Assembly: GCA_021324635.1 (NCBI GenBank)
Contig: JAJPIS010000119.1
Span: forward strand, 1 to 42,134
Source of the DNA: Gemmatimonadota bacterium
Lineage (GTDB): Bacteria > Gemmatimonadota > Gemmatimonadetes > Gemmatimonadales > Gemmatimonadaceae
Reading direction: 5' to 3'
Length of the DNA: 42,134 nucleotides
In this document: in pieces, positions 28,385 to 35,853 of the stretch
Layout: each line of letters opens with the position of its first letter
Numbering within the stretch: the stretch's first letter is position 1
Position numbers and translations under genes: made by a program
Notes under the pieces: generated by a model
What the model was told of the DNA's origin: nothing
Seen by the model: the letters and a program-made list of their open reading frames with translations, nothing else
Databases searched by the model: none

Positions 28385-28486
28385 CTGCGGTGACCTCGAA
28401 ACAGGAACGGGGGAATGTGGCGAACGGACAGCGGGAGGCGGCCGGTGGCCGGCACGGCGCCGGCCCAGGCCGCGGAGCGTGCGGGC

Positions 28487-29188
28487 TTACTTGGTGATGT
28501 TGAAGGCGAAGGGGAGCTGGACCAGCTCCTTGACCTTCCGCCCCCCGACTTCTGCCGGGTAGAACCTCATCCGGGGTAGCGTGCTCTTGATGGACTGCGT
28601 GAACAGGTCGTTGTCCGACTTGAGCACCTTGAACGTGCTCATGTCCGCCTTGCCGGTCGTGTCGATCACGAACTGGGCGAGCACCTCACCGGCGACCCCG
28701 GCCTGCTGGAGCATGTCGGGGTACGGCGGCCTCGGGTTGCTCGACAGCGGCGCCGCCTGCTTCTCGACCTGGAAGTCGAAGTACGGCTGGTCGCCGACCG
28801 GGCCGGTCCCGCCGGCCTTCCCCTTGGAGCTTCCGCCCTCCACGCCCTTGCCGGTGAAGTCGGCCTCATCCGTCACCTTCTTGGTGAGGTCGACGGTCGG
28901 GATGACGTCCGGGATGTTGACCGGCGCGCTCAGCACCTGGAAGCCCTTCGGCGGCGGCGGGGCGACGATCTGGTCCTTGGGCGGCGGCGGCGGCTTCGGC
29001 GGCTCGGGCGCCTTCTTCACCTCCGCGAACTGGATCTTCTCGACCTTCTCCTTCTTGTTCTTAATCGCCGCGTTCGCGGTGGCGTAGACGGCAGCCATGC
29101 CGATCGCGACGTGGAGGACGACGCTGAAGACCGTCCCACCCGTGCTCCGCTGCTTCTTGGGCTTCGACTCCAACAGGGTGTTGAACAT
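28487..29188 (-). CDS. tonB: TonB-like energy transducer (1)
   Basis: 233 residues, first gene of the Ton operon. One membrane helix (GTVFSVVLHVAIGMAAVYATA) is followed by a Lys/Glu then Pro-rich linker (EPPKPPPPPKDQ) and a C-terminal TonB domain (PRPPYPDMLQQAGVAGEVLAQFVIDTTG, then MRFYPAEVGGRKVKELVQLPF). It spans the periplasm to energise outer-membrane receptors. The ATG at 29188 (MFNTLLESKPKK) has GGGAG five bases upstream; the longer reading to 29230 adds 14 residues without a ribosome-binding site. Confidence 0.92.
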   Translation of the reverse strand: MFNTLLESKPKKQRSTGGTVFSVVLHVAIGMAAVYATANAAIKNKKEKVEKIQFAEVKKAPEPPKPPPPPKDQIVAPPPPKGFQVLSAPVNIPDVIPTVDLTKKVTDEADFTGKGVEGGSSKGKAGGTGPVGDQPYFDFQVEKQAAPLSSNPRPPYPDMLQQAGVAGEVLAQFVIDTTGKADMSTFKVLKSDNDLFTQSIKSTLPRMRFYPAEVGGRKVKELVQLPFAFNITK

Positions 29189-29314
29189 GGCACTCCCGGA
29201 CCCAGGTCCTCTCGTCTGTTGGCGCACCACCGCCGGACAGCCGCGCTGGATGGCGCGGTGGCCGGCGTAGTGCGGAACATATTCCAGCCCTCTGTCGCGG
29301 GAATTGGGACGAGA

Positions 29315-29329
29315 TTAAGAATTGCTTAA
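29315..29329. promoter_or_regulatory. AT-rich palindrome upstream of the Ton operon
   Basis: TTAAG-AATTG-CTTAA is a 5+5 inverted repeat and lies in an A/T-rich island that stands out in this GC-rich DNA. It overlaps the stop codon of the histidine kinase and sits about 130 bases upstream of the first tonB, so it could be an operator or promoter element for the Ton operon. No convincing -35/-10 pair could be assigned. Confidence 0.35.
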
Positions 29330-30822
29330 ATCTGGGCCGCCGCGGCATGCGTTTCGGCGTCCGCGCGCGCGGGCTCGTCAGTGGCCGCCGGCAGGTGCAC
29401 GGTGAACACGCTCCCGCGCCCGAGCCTGGAGGTGACGGTGATCGAGCCGCCATGGGCCTGCGCGATCCACTGTCCGATCGCGAGGCCGAGCCCGAAGCCG
29501 CCGCGCTCCGAGGCCCGTGAGCGGGCGCGGTCCGCGCGCCAGAATCGCTCGAAGATGTAGGGGAGATCAGAGGCCGCGATGCCGATCCCGGTGTCCCGGA
29601 CGGAGAAGGTCACGCCGTCGAGCCGGTGACTCAGCGAGATGTCGATCCGGCCGCCGCGCGGCGTGTACTTGATGGCGTTCATGACCAGGTTCATGAACAG
29701 TTGCCGGAGGCGCGTGGCGTCCCCGCGCACGACGGCCGGCTCGAGCACCAGGATCGAGACGGTGAGCCCCGCATCCTCGCCGAGGATCACGGCCGACTCG
29801 CCGACCTCGCGGACGATCGCGTCGAGCGCCACCGGCTCGCGGAAGATGTCGAACCGTCCCTCGTCCGCCCGGGCGAGGGTGAGCAGCGAGTCCACGAGGT
29901 CGGCCATGCGGCGCGTCTCCTGGAGCGCCTCCTCCAGGGCGACCAACTGCTCGGTCGAGTGCGGCGGCGCGGTGATCGCCCGCTCCACGTCGGCCCGCAG
30001 CACGGCGAGCGGCGTCTTGAGCTCATGGCTCGCGTCGGCCGTGAAGCGACGAAGCCCGCCGAACGACGTCTCGAGTCGGGCGATCATCTCGTTCAGGGTC
30101 TCGCTCAATCGGCGCAGTTCGTCCCCGGCCCCGTCGACCGCCAGCCGGCGGTGCAGGCTGCGCCCGTCGGAGATCGCCTGCACTTCGTTGATGATCACAT
30201 CGACCGGGCGGAAGACCCGTCCCGATAGCACGTACGCGCCGATGACCGAGATCAGGATGACGAGCGGCGTGATGATGAACTCCGTCGCGAGCAGCTCTCG
30301 CGGGAACGCCTCCACGGTCGACATGTCGACGCCCGCCACGACGCGGTAGATGGCCGTGTGCAGTCCCGGCGGGAGCCCGGCCGGCGCGCCGGACCCGAGC
30401 AGCAGTTGGCGGTCGGAGAGGGCGACCGGCTCCGGCGGGCCGGCCACCCGCAGGCGCATCGCGACCTGGCTCAACCGGACCTGGTCGTCCGGGTCGAGCT
30501 GGCGGACGGCCGCCGAGTTGTAGAGCGTCCGGCTGGTCGAGTCGAGCACGAGCACGTAGTCCGGCACGAGCTCGAGCCGGGTGCGGAGCGCCGCGGTCAC
30601 GACGACGCCGATCAGCGTGTCATTGGTCGTCGTCGGGATCCCGTCCGCGGCGACCCGGTCGACGACCTGGAGGGCCGAATCCGCATCCGCCCGCGCGCGC
30701 GCCGACAGCGACCGGGCGGTGGCCTCCCGCTGGCCGGCGTACAGCACGGCCCCGAGCACGGCGACCGTTCCCACCAGCGTCGCCGCATACGCGGTCGTGA
30801 GGCGCGCGCGAATGCTGGCCAT
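29326..30822 (-). CDS. Sensor histidine kinase with HAMP domain
   Basis: 498 residues. Helix 1 (about 10-30) and helix 2 (about 181-200) enclose a periplasmic sensor domain of about 150 residues that I do not recognise. HAMP follows (about 200-255), then the phospho-acceptor His266 in ASHELKTPL. The ATPase domain has N-box LVMNAIKYTPRGG, DTGIGIAASD, the F-box and GFGLGLAI. It would phosphorylate the OmpR-type regulator encoded just upstream, whose stop is 38 bases before this ATG. Confidence 0.93.
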   Translation of the reverse strand: MASIRARLTTAYAATLVGTVAVLGAVLYAGQREATARSLSARARADADSALQVVDRVAADGIPTTTNDTLIGVVVTAALRTRLELVPDYVLVLDSTSRTLYNSAAVRQLDPDDQVRLSQVAMRLRVAGPPEPVALSDRQLLLGSGAPAGLPPGLHTAIYRVVAGVDMSTVEAFPRELLATEFIITPLVILISVIGAYVLSGRVFRPVDVIINEVQAISDGRSLHRRLAVDGAGDELRRLSETLNEMIARLETSFGGLRRFTADASHELKTPLAVLRADVERAITAPPHSTEQLVALEEALQETRRMADLVDSLLTLARADEGRFDIFREPVALDAIVREVGESAVILGEDAGLTVSILVLEPAVVRGDATRLRQLFMNLVMNAIKYTPRGGRIDISLSHRLDGVTFSVRDTGIGIAASDLPYIFERFWRADRARSRASERGGFGLGLAIGQWIAQAHGGSITVTSRLGRGSVFTVHLPAATDEPARADAETHAAAAQI

Positions 30823-30860
30823 GGCCGAAAGCTACTGGCTTCGCGGGGCGGCGTGCCGCC

Positions 30861-31529
30861 TCACGCTTTGATCACATACCCCACACCGCGCACGGTCGTG
30901 ATCAGCTTCCGGTCGTACTTCGCGTCGACCTTCTTGCGCAGGTGGTTGATCACGACGTCGACGATGTTGGTCCCCGGATCGAAGTGGTACCCCCAGGCGT
31001 ACTCGGTAATGAGGGTGCGGCTCATGACCTTCCCGGCGTGACGCATCAGGTACTCGAGGACGGCGTACTCCTTGGGCGTGAGCTCGATCGGCTCGCCGGC
31101 GCGCCGGACCTCGCGCGTGTCGAGGTCGAGTGTCAGATCGGCCACCCGGAGGGTCGGCGCGGCCAGCGCGCGCGGCCGGCGCGAGAGGGCCTCGACGCGC
31201 GCCAGCAGCTCCTCGAACGCGAACGGCTTGGTGACGTAGTCGTCGGCCCCGGCGCGCAGCGTCTGGACCTTGGCATCGACGGCGTCCTGCGCCGTGAGGA
31301 CCAGCACCGGACGCTCGAATCCCCGCGCCCGGAGCGTGTGGAGCACCTGGAGCCCGGGCTTCCCCGGAAGCCGCATGTCCAGGATCACGAGGTCGTATGC
31401 GTCGGAGGCAGCCATCCGCTCTCCGGCTTCGCCATCGCCGACGAGATCCACGCCCCAACGCTGTTCCTCGAGCCCCCGCTTCACGAACTGACCCACGGTG
31501 GGGTCATCCTCGATGACGAGAATCTTCAT
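30861..31529 (-). CDS. OmpR/PhoB-family response regulator
   Basis: 222 residues. The receiver domain (1-120) has the acidic pair Glu7-Asp8-Asp9, phospho-acceptor Asp51 (LVILDMRLPG), Thr in LVLTAQD and Lys in VTKPF. The winged-helix DNA-binding domain (about 125-222) ends in RGVGYVIKA, with ELTPKEYAVLEYLMRH and DVVINHLRKKVD in the usual places. It pairs with the HAMP kinase next to it. The Ton operon directly downstream is a plausible target, by position only. Confidence 0.94.
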   Translation of the reverse strand: MKILVIEDDPTVGQFVKRGLEEQRWGVDLVGDGEAGERMAASDAYDLVILDMRLPGKPGLQVLHTLRARGFERPVLVLTAQDAVDAKVQTLRAGADDYVTKPFAFEELLARVEALSRRPRALAAPTLRVADLTLDLDTREVRRAGEPIELTPKEYAVLEYLMRHAGKVMSRTLITEYAWGYHFDPGTNIVDVVINHLRKKVDAKYDRKLITTVRGVGYVIKA

Positions 31530-31559
31530 CCGTGCGGGAAATCTAGAGCGGCGGCCCCC

Positions 31560-33302
31560 CTAGTGCCCGTCGCCGTTGCCGCCCGCGTTCCCGCCAGCGT
31601 TCCCGTCGCCGTTCCCGTTCGACCGCCCGTCGCCCGTGCCGCTGGCAATCGCCGCGCCCGCCGCGGTGCTGCCCGTGCCGCCGCCCACGCCGTTCCCGGT
31701 GCCGCTGCCCGCGCCCCGATGGGGGGCGTCGAGCGGCCCGGCGTGCGGCCCGGTGTGCGGCCCGGCGTGCGCCGCCGGCACCTGGGCGGCCGCGTGCCCC
31801 GACGGCGCCCCGGGGGCCGGTGCGGGAGCTGGCGCGTGCATCGGGGTGTGGGCGGCGCCGTTCCGTGGCCGGGCGAAGCCGTACTCCCGGATCTTCCGAT
31901 AGAGGGTCTTCGAGGAGATGCCCAGCTGCGAGGCCGCGCGTCCCTGATGCCAGTTGGCGCGCAGCAGGACGGCTTCGATGTGGCGCCGCTCGAGCTCCGC
32001 CAGCGTCAAGTGCTGCCCATCCTGCGCCGCGCCGGCGAGGATCGACAGCGAGGGGCCGAGCGGCAGATCGGCGCGCGTGATCGCCCCACCGGAAGCCAGG
32101 AGCACCGCCCGCTCGATCACGTTCCGCAGCTCGCGCACGTTCCCCGGCCAGGGGTAGCCCTCGAGCGCCGCCACCGCGTCGGCCGTCAGCGTCGGCGGCA
32201 CCGGTCCGCCCAACTGCCGCAGGAAATGCTCGGCGAGCAGCGGGATGTCGACGATGCGCTCCCGCAGCGGCGGGAGGTTGATGCTGATCGTGTTGATCCG
32301 GTAGTAGAGGTCACTTCGGAAGGTGCGGGCGCTCACGGCCGCCGCCAGGTCGGTCTTGGTGGCGGCGACGATCCGCGCGTCGACCACCAGCTTGTGTGCC
32401 CCGCCGAGCCGGACGAAGCTCCCGGTTTCGAGGGCCCGGAGCAGCTTCCCCTGGACGCGTGGGTCGAGGGCGTCGATCTCGTCCAGGAAGAGCGTGCCGC
32501 CCGAGGCCAGCTCGAAGGCGCCGGTTTTCCGCTTGAGCACACCCGCGAACGCGCCCTTTTCATGTCCGAACAGCTCGCTCTCGGCCTGCGCTTCGCTCAG
32601 CGTCGCGCAGTCCACATCCACGAGCGCGCCCCCGCCCCCGCCCCCGCCCCCGCCCCCGCCCGCACCGCCCGTCAGCCCTGCCCCGCCGCCGGCACCGCCG
32701 TCCGTCGGGGCGACGTCCCCACGCCCCGACAGCCGGTGAAGGAGCCGCGCCACGAGCTGCTTCCCGGTGCCCGGCTCACCGCTGATCAGCACCGGGGAGT
32801 CGCTCTTCGCGACGCGCTCGACCAGCGCCAGCACGGCCTGCATCGGTCCGTACCGGGTGATCACGTCCGGCTCGCTGGTGGCGCGGTCGATGCGGGTCTG
32901 GAGCAGGGCATTCTGCCGCGCGAGCTGGCGCTTCTCCCAGGCGCGTCGGACGAGCACGTCGATCTCCGCCATGCGATACGGCTTGGCGAGATAGTCGTAG
33001 GCGCCGAGCCGAATGGCGGTGATCGCCGTCTCGATCGTGCCGTTGCCGGTGATGATGATCACCTGGGGCGGGGCCGGATCGTCGGCGATCTGGCGGAGCA
33101 CCTCCATCCCGTCCAGCTCCGGCATCACGATGTCGAGCAGCGCGACGTCGAAAGGATCCCGCCGCAACGCCTCGAGCGCCGCACGCCCGTCGCGCACGGT
33201 GGTCACGTCGTGCCCCCGACTCGTCAGGAATTGCTCGAGGACATTGCCGAGCATCTCCTCGTCTTCGGCGATCAGCACTTTGATGCGCGCCGGCTCTTTC
33301 AT
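31560..33302 (-). CDS. NtrC-like response regulator with altered sigma-54 loop and low-complexity inserts
   Basis: 580 residues. The receiver domain has phospho-acceptor Asp57 and Lys107. The AAA+ domain has Walker A GEPGTGK (175-181), Walker B LFLDEI (271-276) and RSDLYYRIN. The C-terminal Fis-type helix-turn-helix is near 452-475. Two oddities: a Gly-rich insert at about 202-226 just before the first core strand, and GAFAGV at 250-255 where sigma-54 activators have GAFTGA. A tail of about 95 residues (486-580) is Ala/Pro/His then Gly/Asn-rich. The ATG at 33302 overlaps the partner kinase stop (ATGA). It may not activate sigma-54 normally. A longer reading to 33905 is rejected. Confidence 0.9.
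   Translation of the reverse strand: MKEPARIKVLIAEDEEMLGNVLEQFLTSRGHDVTTVRDGRAALEALRRDPFDVALLDIVMPELDGMEVLRQIADDPAPPQVIIITGNGTIETAITAIRLGAYDYLAKPYRMAEIDVLVRRAWEKRQLARQNALLQTRIDRATSEPDVITRYGPMQAVLALVERVAKSDSPVLISGEPGTGKQLVARLLHRLSGRGDVAPTDGGAGGGAGLTGGAGGGGGGGGGGGALVDVDCATLSEAQAESELFGHEKGAFAGVLKRKTGAFELASGGTLFLDEIDALDPRVQGKLLRALETGSFVRLGGAHKLVVDARIVAATKTDLAAAVSARTFRSDLYYRINTISINLPPLRERIVDIPLLAEHFLRQLGGPVPPTLTADAVAALEGYPWPGNVRELRNVIERAVLLASGGAITRADLPLGPSLSILAGAAQDGQHLTLAELERRHIEAVLLRANWHQGRAASQLGISSKTLYRKIREYGFARPRNGAAHTPMHAPAPAPAPGAPSGHAAAQVPAAHAGPHTGPHAGPLDAPHRGAGSGTGNGVGGGTGSTAAGAAIASGTGDGRSNGNGDGNAGGNAGGNGDGH
32629..32658. repeat. CCCCCG hexanucleotide repeat inside the NtrC-like gene
   Basis: Five perfect CCCCCG units, flanked by partial ones, encode part of the glycine run in the AAA+ domain. 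A six-base unit keeps the frame when it expands or contracts, adding or removing two glycines at a time. Confidence 0.88.
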
Positions 33303-34699
33303 GTATGCGCCCCCGCGTCGCTGCGATCTGGTCCCATGGCCGCCGCGTCCGGAAGCACGACCCGGAACGTGCTCCCGATCCCGACTTCGCTCTCCACGTC
33401 GAGCCGACCGCCATGGTCGGTGATGATGCCGTAGCACACCGAGAGGCCCAGCCCCGTCCCACGTCCCGGCGGCTTCGTCGTATAGAAGGGCTCGAAGATC
33501 TTCTCGCGAAGGCGCGGCGGGATCCCGACCCCTTCGTCGATGACCTCGACGATGACCACCCCGCCATCCTCGCCGCCGACGACGCGCCGCGTGCGCACGG
33601 TGATGCCGCCGGCGGTCCCGTCGGTCGCGCCGCGGGCCGCCGGGCCGGGCGCTGCCGGCCGCGCGTCCACGGCGTCGGCCGCGTTGTGGAGGAGGGCCAT
33701 CAGCACCTGCACGAGCTGCTCGCCGTTGGCGAACACGACACCGGCCGTGGCATCGAGCGCGAGCCGCACGGTGCGCTGCTTGAATCGCGCGTGATGCTTG
33801 AGCAGGAACAGGGTCTGCTCCACGATGCCGTTCAACGCCACCACGCTCCGGGCCACGGGACGGGTCCGCCCGAAGTTCAGCAGAGCGTCGACGATCTGCT
33901 GGCACCGTCGAACTTCCGCCTCGATCACGCTCAGGTACTCGGCGTGCTGCGCCACGGGCACACCCGCGGGATCACTCCCCGGCGCCACGTTCAGCGCCAT
34001 GCTCTCGGCGCACGCGGCGATGGTCGCGAGGGGATTGTTGATCTCGTGCATGACCCCGGCCGCCAACTGCCCGATGGCGGCGAGCTTCTCCGCCTGGGCC
34101 ACGCGCGCTTGCGTCTCCTTCCACGCCGTCACATCCTCGCCGACGGTGATCACGTGGGTGATGTCGCCGCCGCCCAGCCGCATCGAGATCTTCGAGATGC
34201 GGTAGCTGCGCGGAGGGCGCCCGTCGGCCTCCGACCCGCTGGTCCGGGTCTCGTACTGCCGGATCGCGCCGGTCGTGAACACGTCATCGAACTCGCGCCG
34301 AAGCGATTCCGCCGACTGCCGGTGGAGGATCTCGAAGATCGTCCGCCCGATCGCCTCCCCTCGGGCGATCCCCTGGAGCCCCGTCTCCCGCGTGTGGTTC
34401 CACGCCTGGACGCGGTAGTCGCGGTCGACCACGTAGAGCCCGACCGGTAGGGCGTCGATCACGTGCTGGATGAAGTAGCGCTGGGCCTCGAGTGCCCGCG
34501 CGCTCTCCTCGAGCTCGCCCTGGAGCGCAGCGACGGTGGCGCCATGCCCAGCCGGGCCGTGCGCGGGCGGACCATGCCCAGCCGGATCATGGCCGGCGGG
34601 GCCGTGGGCGGACGCACGGTGCCCGGCGCGCCGGCCGGAGGGGTCGGGGCGGGACACGATGGACGACGGGTTCGAGGCTGCGTTCGCGCGAGGGCTCAT
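33299..34699 (-). CDS. PAS-domain sensor histidine kinase, NtrB-like
   Basis: 466 residues, no membrane helix. Residues 27-52 are His/Gly/Pro/Ala-rich with repeated AHGPAGH-like units. A short coiled segment and a PAS domain (about 72-195, VIDALPVGLYVVDRDYRVQAWN) follow. The phospho-acceptor is His218 in GVMHEINNPLA. The ATPase domain has LLHNAADAVDA, DEGVGIPP, FEPFYTTKPPG and GTGLGLSV. It would phosphorylate the NtrC-like regulator, with which it overlaps by four bases (ATGA). The His-rich stretch could bind metal ions, but nothing shows this directly. Confidence 0.92.
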   Translation of the reverse strand: MSPRANAASNPSSIVSRPDPSGRRAGHRASAHGPAGHDPAGHGPPAHGPAGHGATVAALQGELEESARALEAQRYFIQHVIDALPVGLYVVDRDYRVQAWNHTRETGLQGIARGEAIGRTIFEILHRQSAESLRREFDDVFTTGAIRQYETRTSGSEADGRPPRSYRISKISMRLGGGDITHVITVGEDVTAWKETQARVAQAEKLAAIGQLAAGVMHEINNPLATIAACAESMALNVAPGSDPAGVPVAQHAEYLSVIEAEVRRCQQIVDALLNFGRTRPVARSVVALNGIVEQTLFLLKHHARFKQRTVRLALDATAGVVFANGEQLVQVLMALLHNAADAVDARPAAPGPAARGATDGTAGGITVRTRRVVGGEDGGVVIVEVIDEGVGIPPRLREKIFEPFYTTKPPGRGTGLGLSVCYGIITDHGGRLDVESEVGIGSTFRVVLPDAAAMGPDRSDAGAHT

Positions 34700-34865
34700 C
34701 CATCTCCCCGGATCGGGCTTCGCGCACGCCGCGCCGAGAGCAGGCGATGCGCCTCCCTAGGACAAGCTGACCGAATCGGGGGCGCAAACGTCACATCGCC
34801 GGGCGTTGCCCGCCCTGCGGGGGACTCGAGAGCGGAGCGGGGCCCCCTCCCGGCCGCTGTCGGCG

Positions 34866-35267
34866 TCAGCCTCCTCGAAGGGCCTCGAGTGTCGCGCGGG
34901 CGGCGGCGAAGCCGATGAAGGTGCCGAGCAGGGCGAGCCCGACGCTGGCGACGATGTAGAGCGCCGCACGGCCGTACCCGCCCTCCTCGATCAGCACTGC
35001 GGTCTCGAGGCTGAAGGTGGAGAAGGTCGTGTACCCGCCGCAGAGTCCCGTCGTGAGCAGAGCCCGCAGGGCCGGCGTGACCGCGGGACTCTGGAGGGCC
35101 ACGGGCACCAGGAAGCCAAGGATCAGCGAGCCCGAGATGTTGATGAGGAGGGTGCCGACCGGGAACGTGGGACCAACCCGTTGTTGAACGGCGACGCCGA
35201 GGAGCAGCCGCGCGACGCTGCCGATCGCACCGCCCACCGCCACCGCCGCTACCACGCTGCCGCCCAT
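34866..35267 (-). CDS. crcB: Fluoride channel FluC/CrcB
   Basis: 133 residues with four helices, the length of single-gene FluC channels that export fluoride as dual-topology dimers. Typical motifs are GGAIGSVARL, FPVGTLLINISGSLILGF and TTGLCGGYTTFSTFSLET, the last carrying the Phe/Thr fluoride track. The ATG at 35267 (MGGSVVAAVAVGG) is preceded by GGAGGGTGG on the minus strand. The longer reading to 35564 crosses the divergent lipoprotein gene. I found no crcB-type fluoride riboswitch in the 113 bases upstream. Confidence 0.92.
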   Translation of the reverse strand: MGGSVVAAVAVGGAIGSVARLLLGVAVQQRVGPTFPVGTLLINISGSLILGFLVPVALQSPAVTPALRALLTTGLCGGYTTFSTFSLETAVLIEEGGYGRAALYIVASVGLALLGTFIGFAAARATLEALRGG

Positions 35268-35380
35268 CTGCCAGCCACCCTCCGCCCGGTTCAGTGCGGC
35301 TGAAGAATAGTTGCCGCCCGACCCGGCACAATGCGGGCGCCGGCGCGAGTCCTGGCGCACCTCGTGCGGACCGAGGCGGC

Positions 35381-35830
35381 ATGCCGCGCGCACGGATAGG
35401 CAGAACGGCGGGCATTGGGGCGGCCGTCTGCGATCTGGCGACCGTGACGCTGAGCATCGCGCCGGCGGTGGGGCTGGCGCTGGCACTCTCGGCCTGCGGC
35501 AACGCCACCGGGGTCCGCTACCAACTGACGGGAGCCTGGAGCTCGCGGAGCTATACCATGACACTGACGCAGGTCGGCGACCGCGTCACCGGGATCGCGG
35601 CGTGCGCGGACGTCCGCCTCTGCCGCGATGAGACCGACGGGGTGCGTGTCACCGGCGAGCTCGACGGCGCGCGCGTCCACCTCGCGCTCGGTACCGCAGC
35701 CGACTCGAGCTCCTTCTCGGGCCTCATGATCAGCGCGACGGCGGTCTCCGGTCTCCTCGCCGTCGGCCGCACGGTTCGGCCCGACACGCTGCGCCGCGCG
35801 GCGACGCCCACGACGCCCACGACCCCCTGA
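35381..35830 (+). CDS. Putative lipoprotein, unknown function
   Basis: 149 residues from the ATG at 35381. A hydrophobic stretch ends in the lipobox LSAC (Cys39). The mature part has a small beta-rich core (TGAWSSRSYTMTLTQVGDRVTGIA, with Cys pair CADVRLC) and ends in Thr/Pro repeats (ATPTTPTTP). A GTG at 35444 would give a shorter, more usual signal peptide, so the start is uncertain. It diverges from crcB and lies 23 bases before the membrane protein gene. Strand-pair patterns like this occur in small bacterial lipoproteins, but no family is assigned. Confidence 0.65.
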   Translation: MPRARIGRTAGIGAAVCDLATVTLSIAPAVGLALALSACGNATGVRYQLTGAWSSRSYTMTLTQVGDRVTGIAACADVRLCRDETDGVRVTGELDGARVHLALGTAADSSSFSGLMISATAVSGLLAVGRTVRPDTLRRAATPTTPTTP

Positions 35831-35853
35831 TCGCCGGCGGGGGCGCTCTCCGA

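Noticed and set aside
32629-32658. Possible CRISPR-like repeat
   Set aside because: The units are contiguous six-base repeats without spacers and lie within a coding frame.
34700-34865. Sigma-54 promoter upstream of the PAS kinase
   Set aside because: No GG-N10-GC arrangement with the expected flanking bases was found in the spacer.
35268-35380. Fluoride riboswitch upstream of crcB
   Set aside because: I looked for the crcB-motif conserved stretches on the minus strand and found none; only a ribosome-binding site is visible.
35376-35387. Fourth copy of the dispersed palindrome (GCGGCATGCCGC)
   Set aside because: It is only a 12-base palindrome without the GA centre and lacks all flanking parts of the unit, so it is likely chance in GC-rich DNA.
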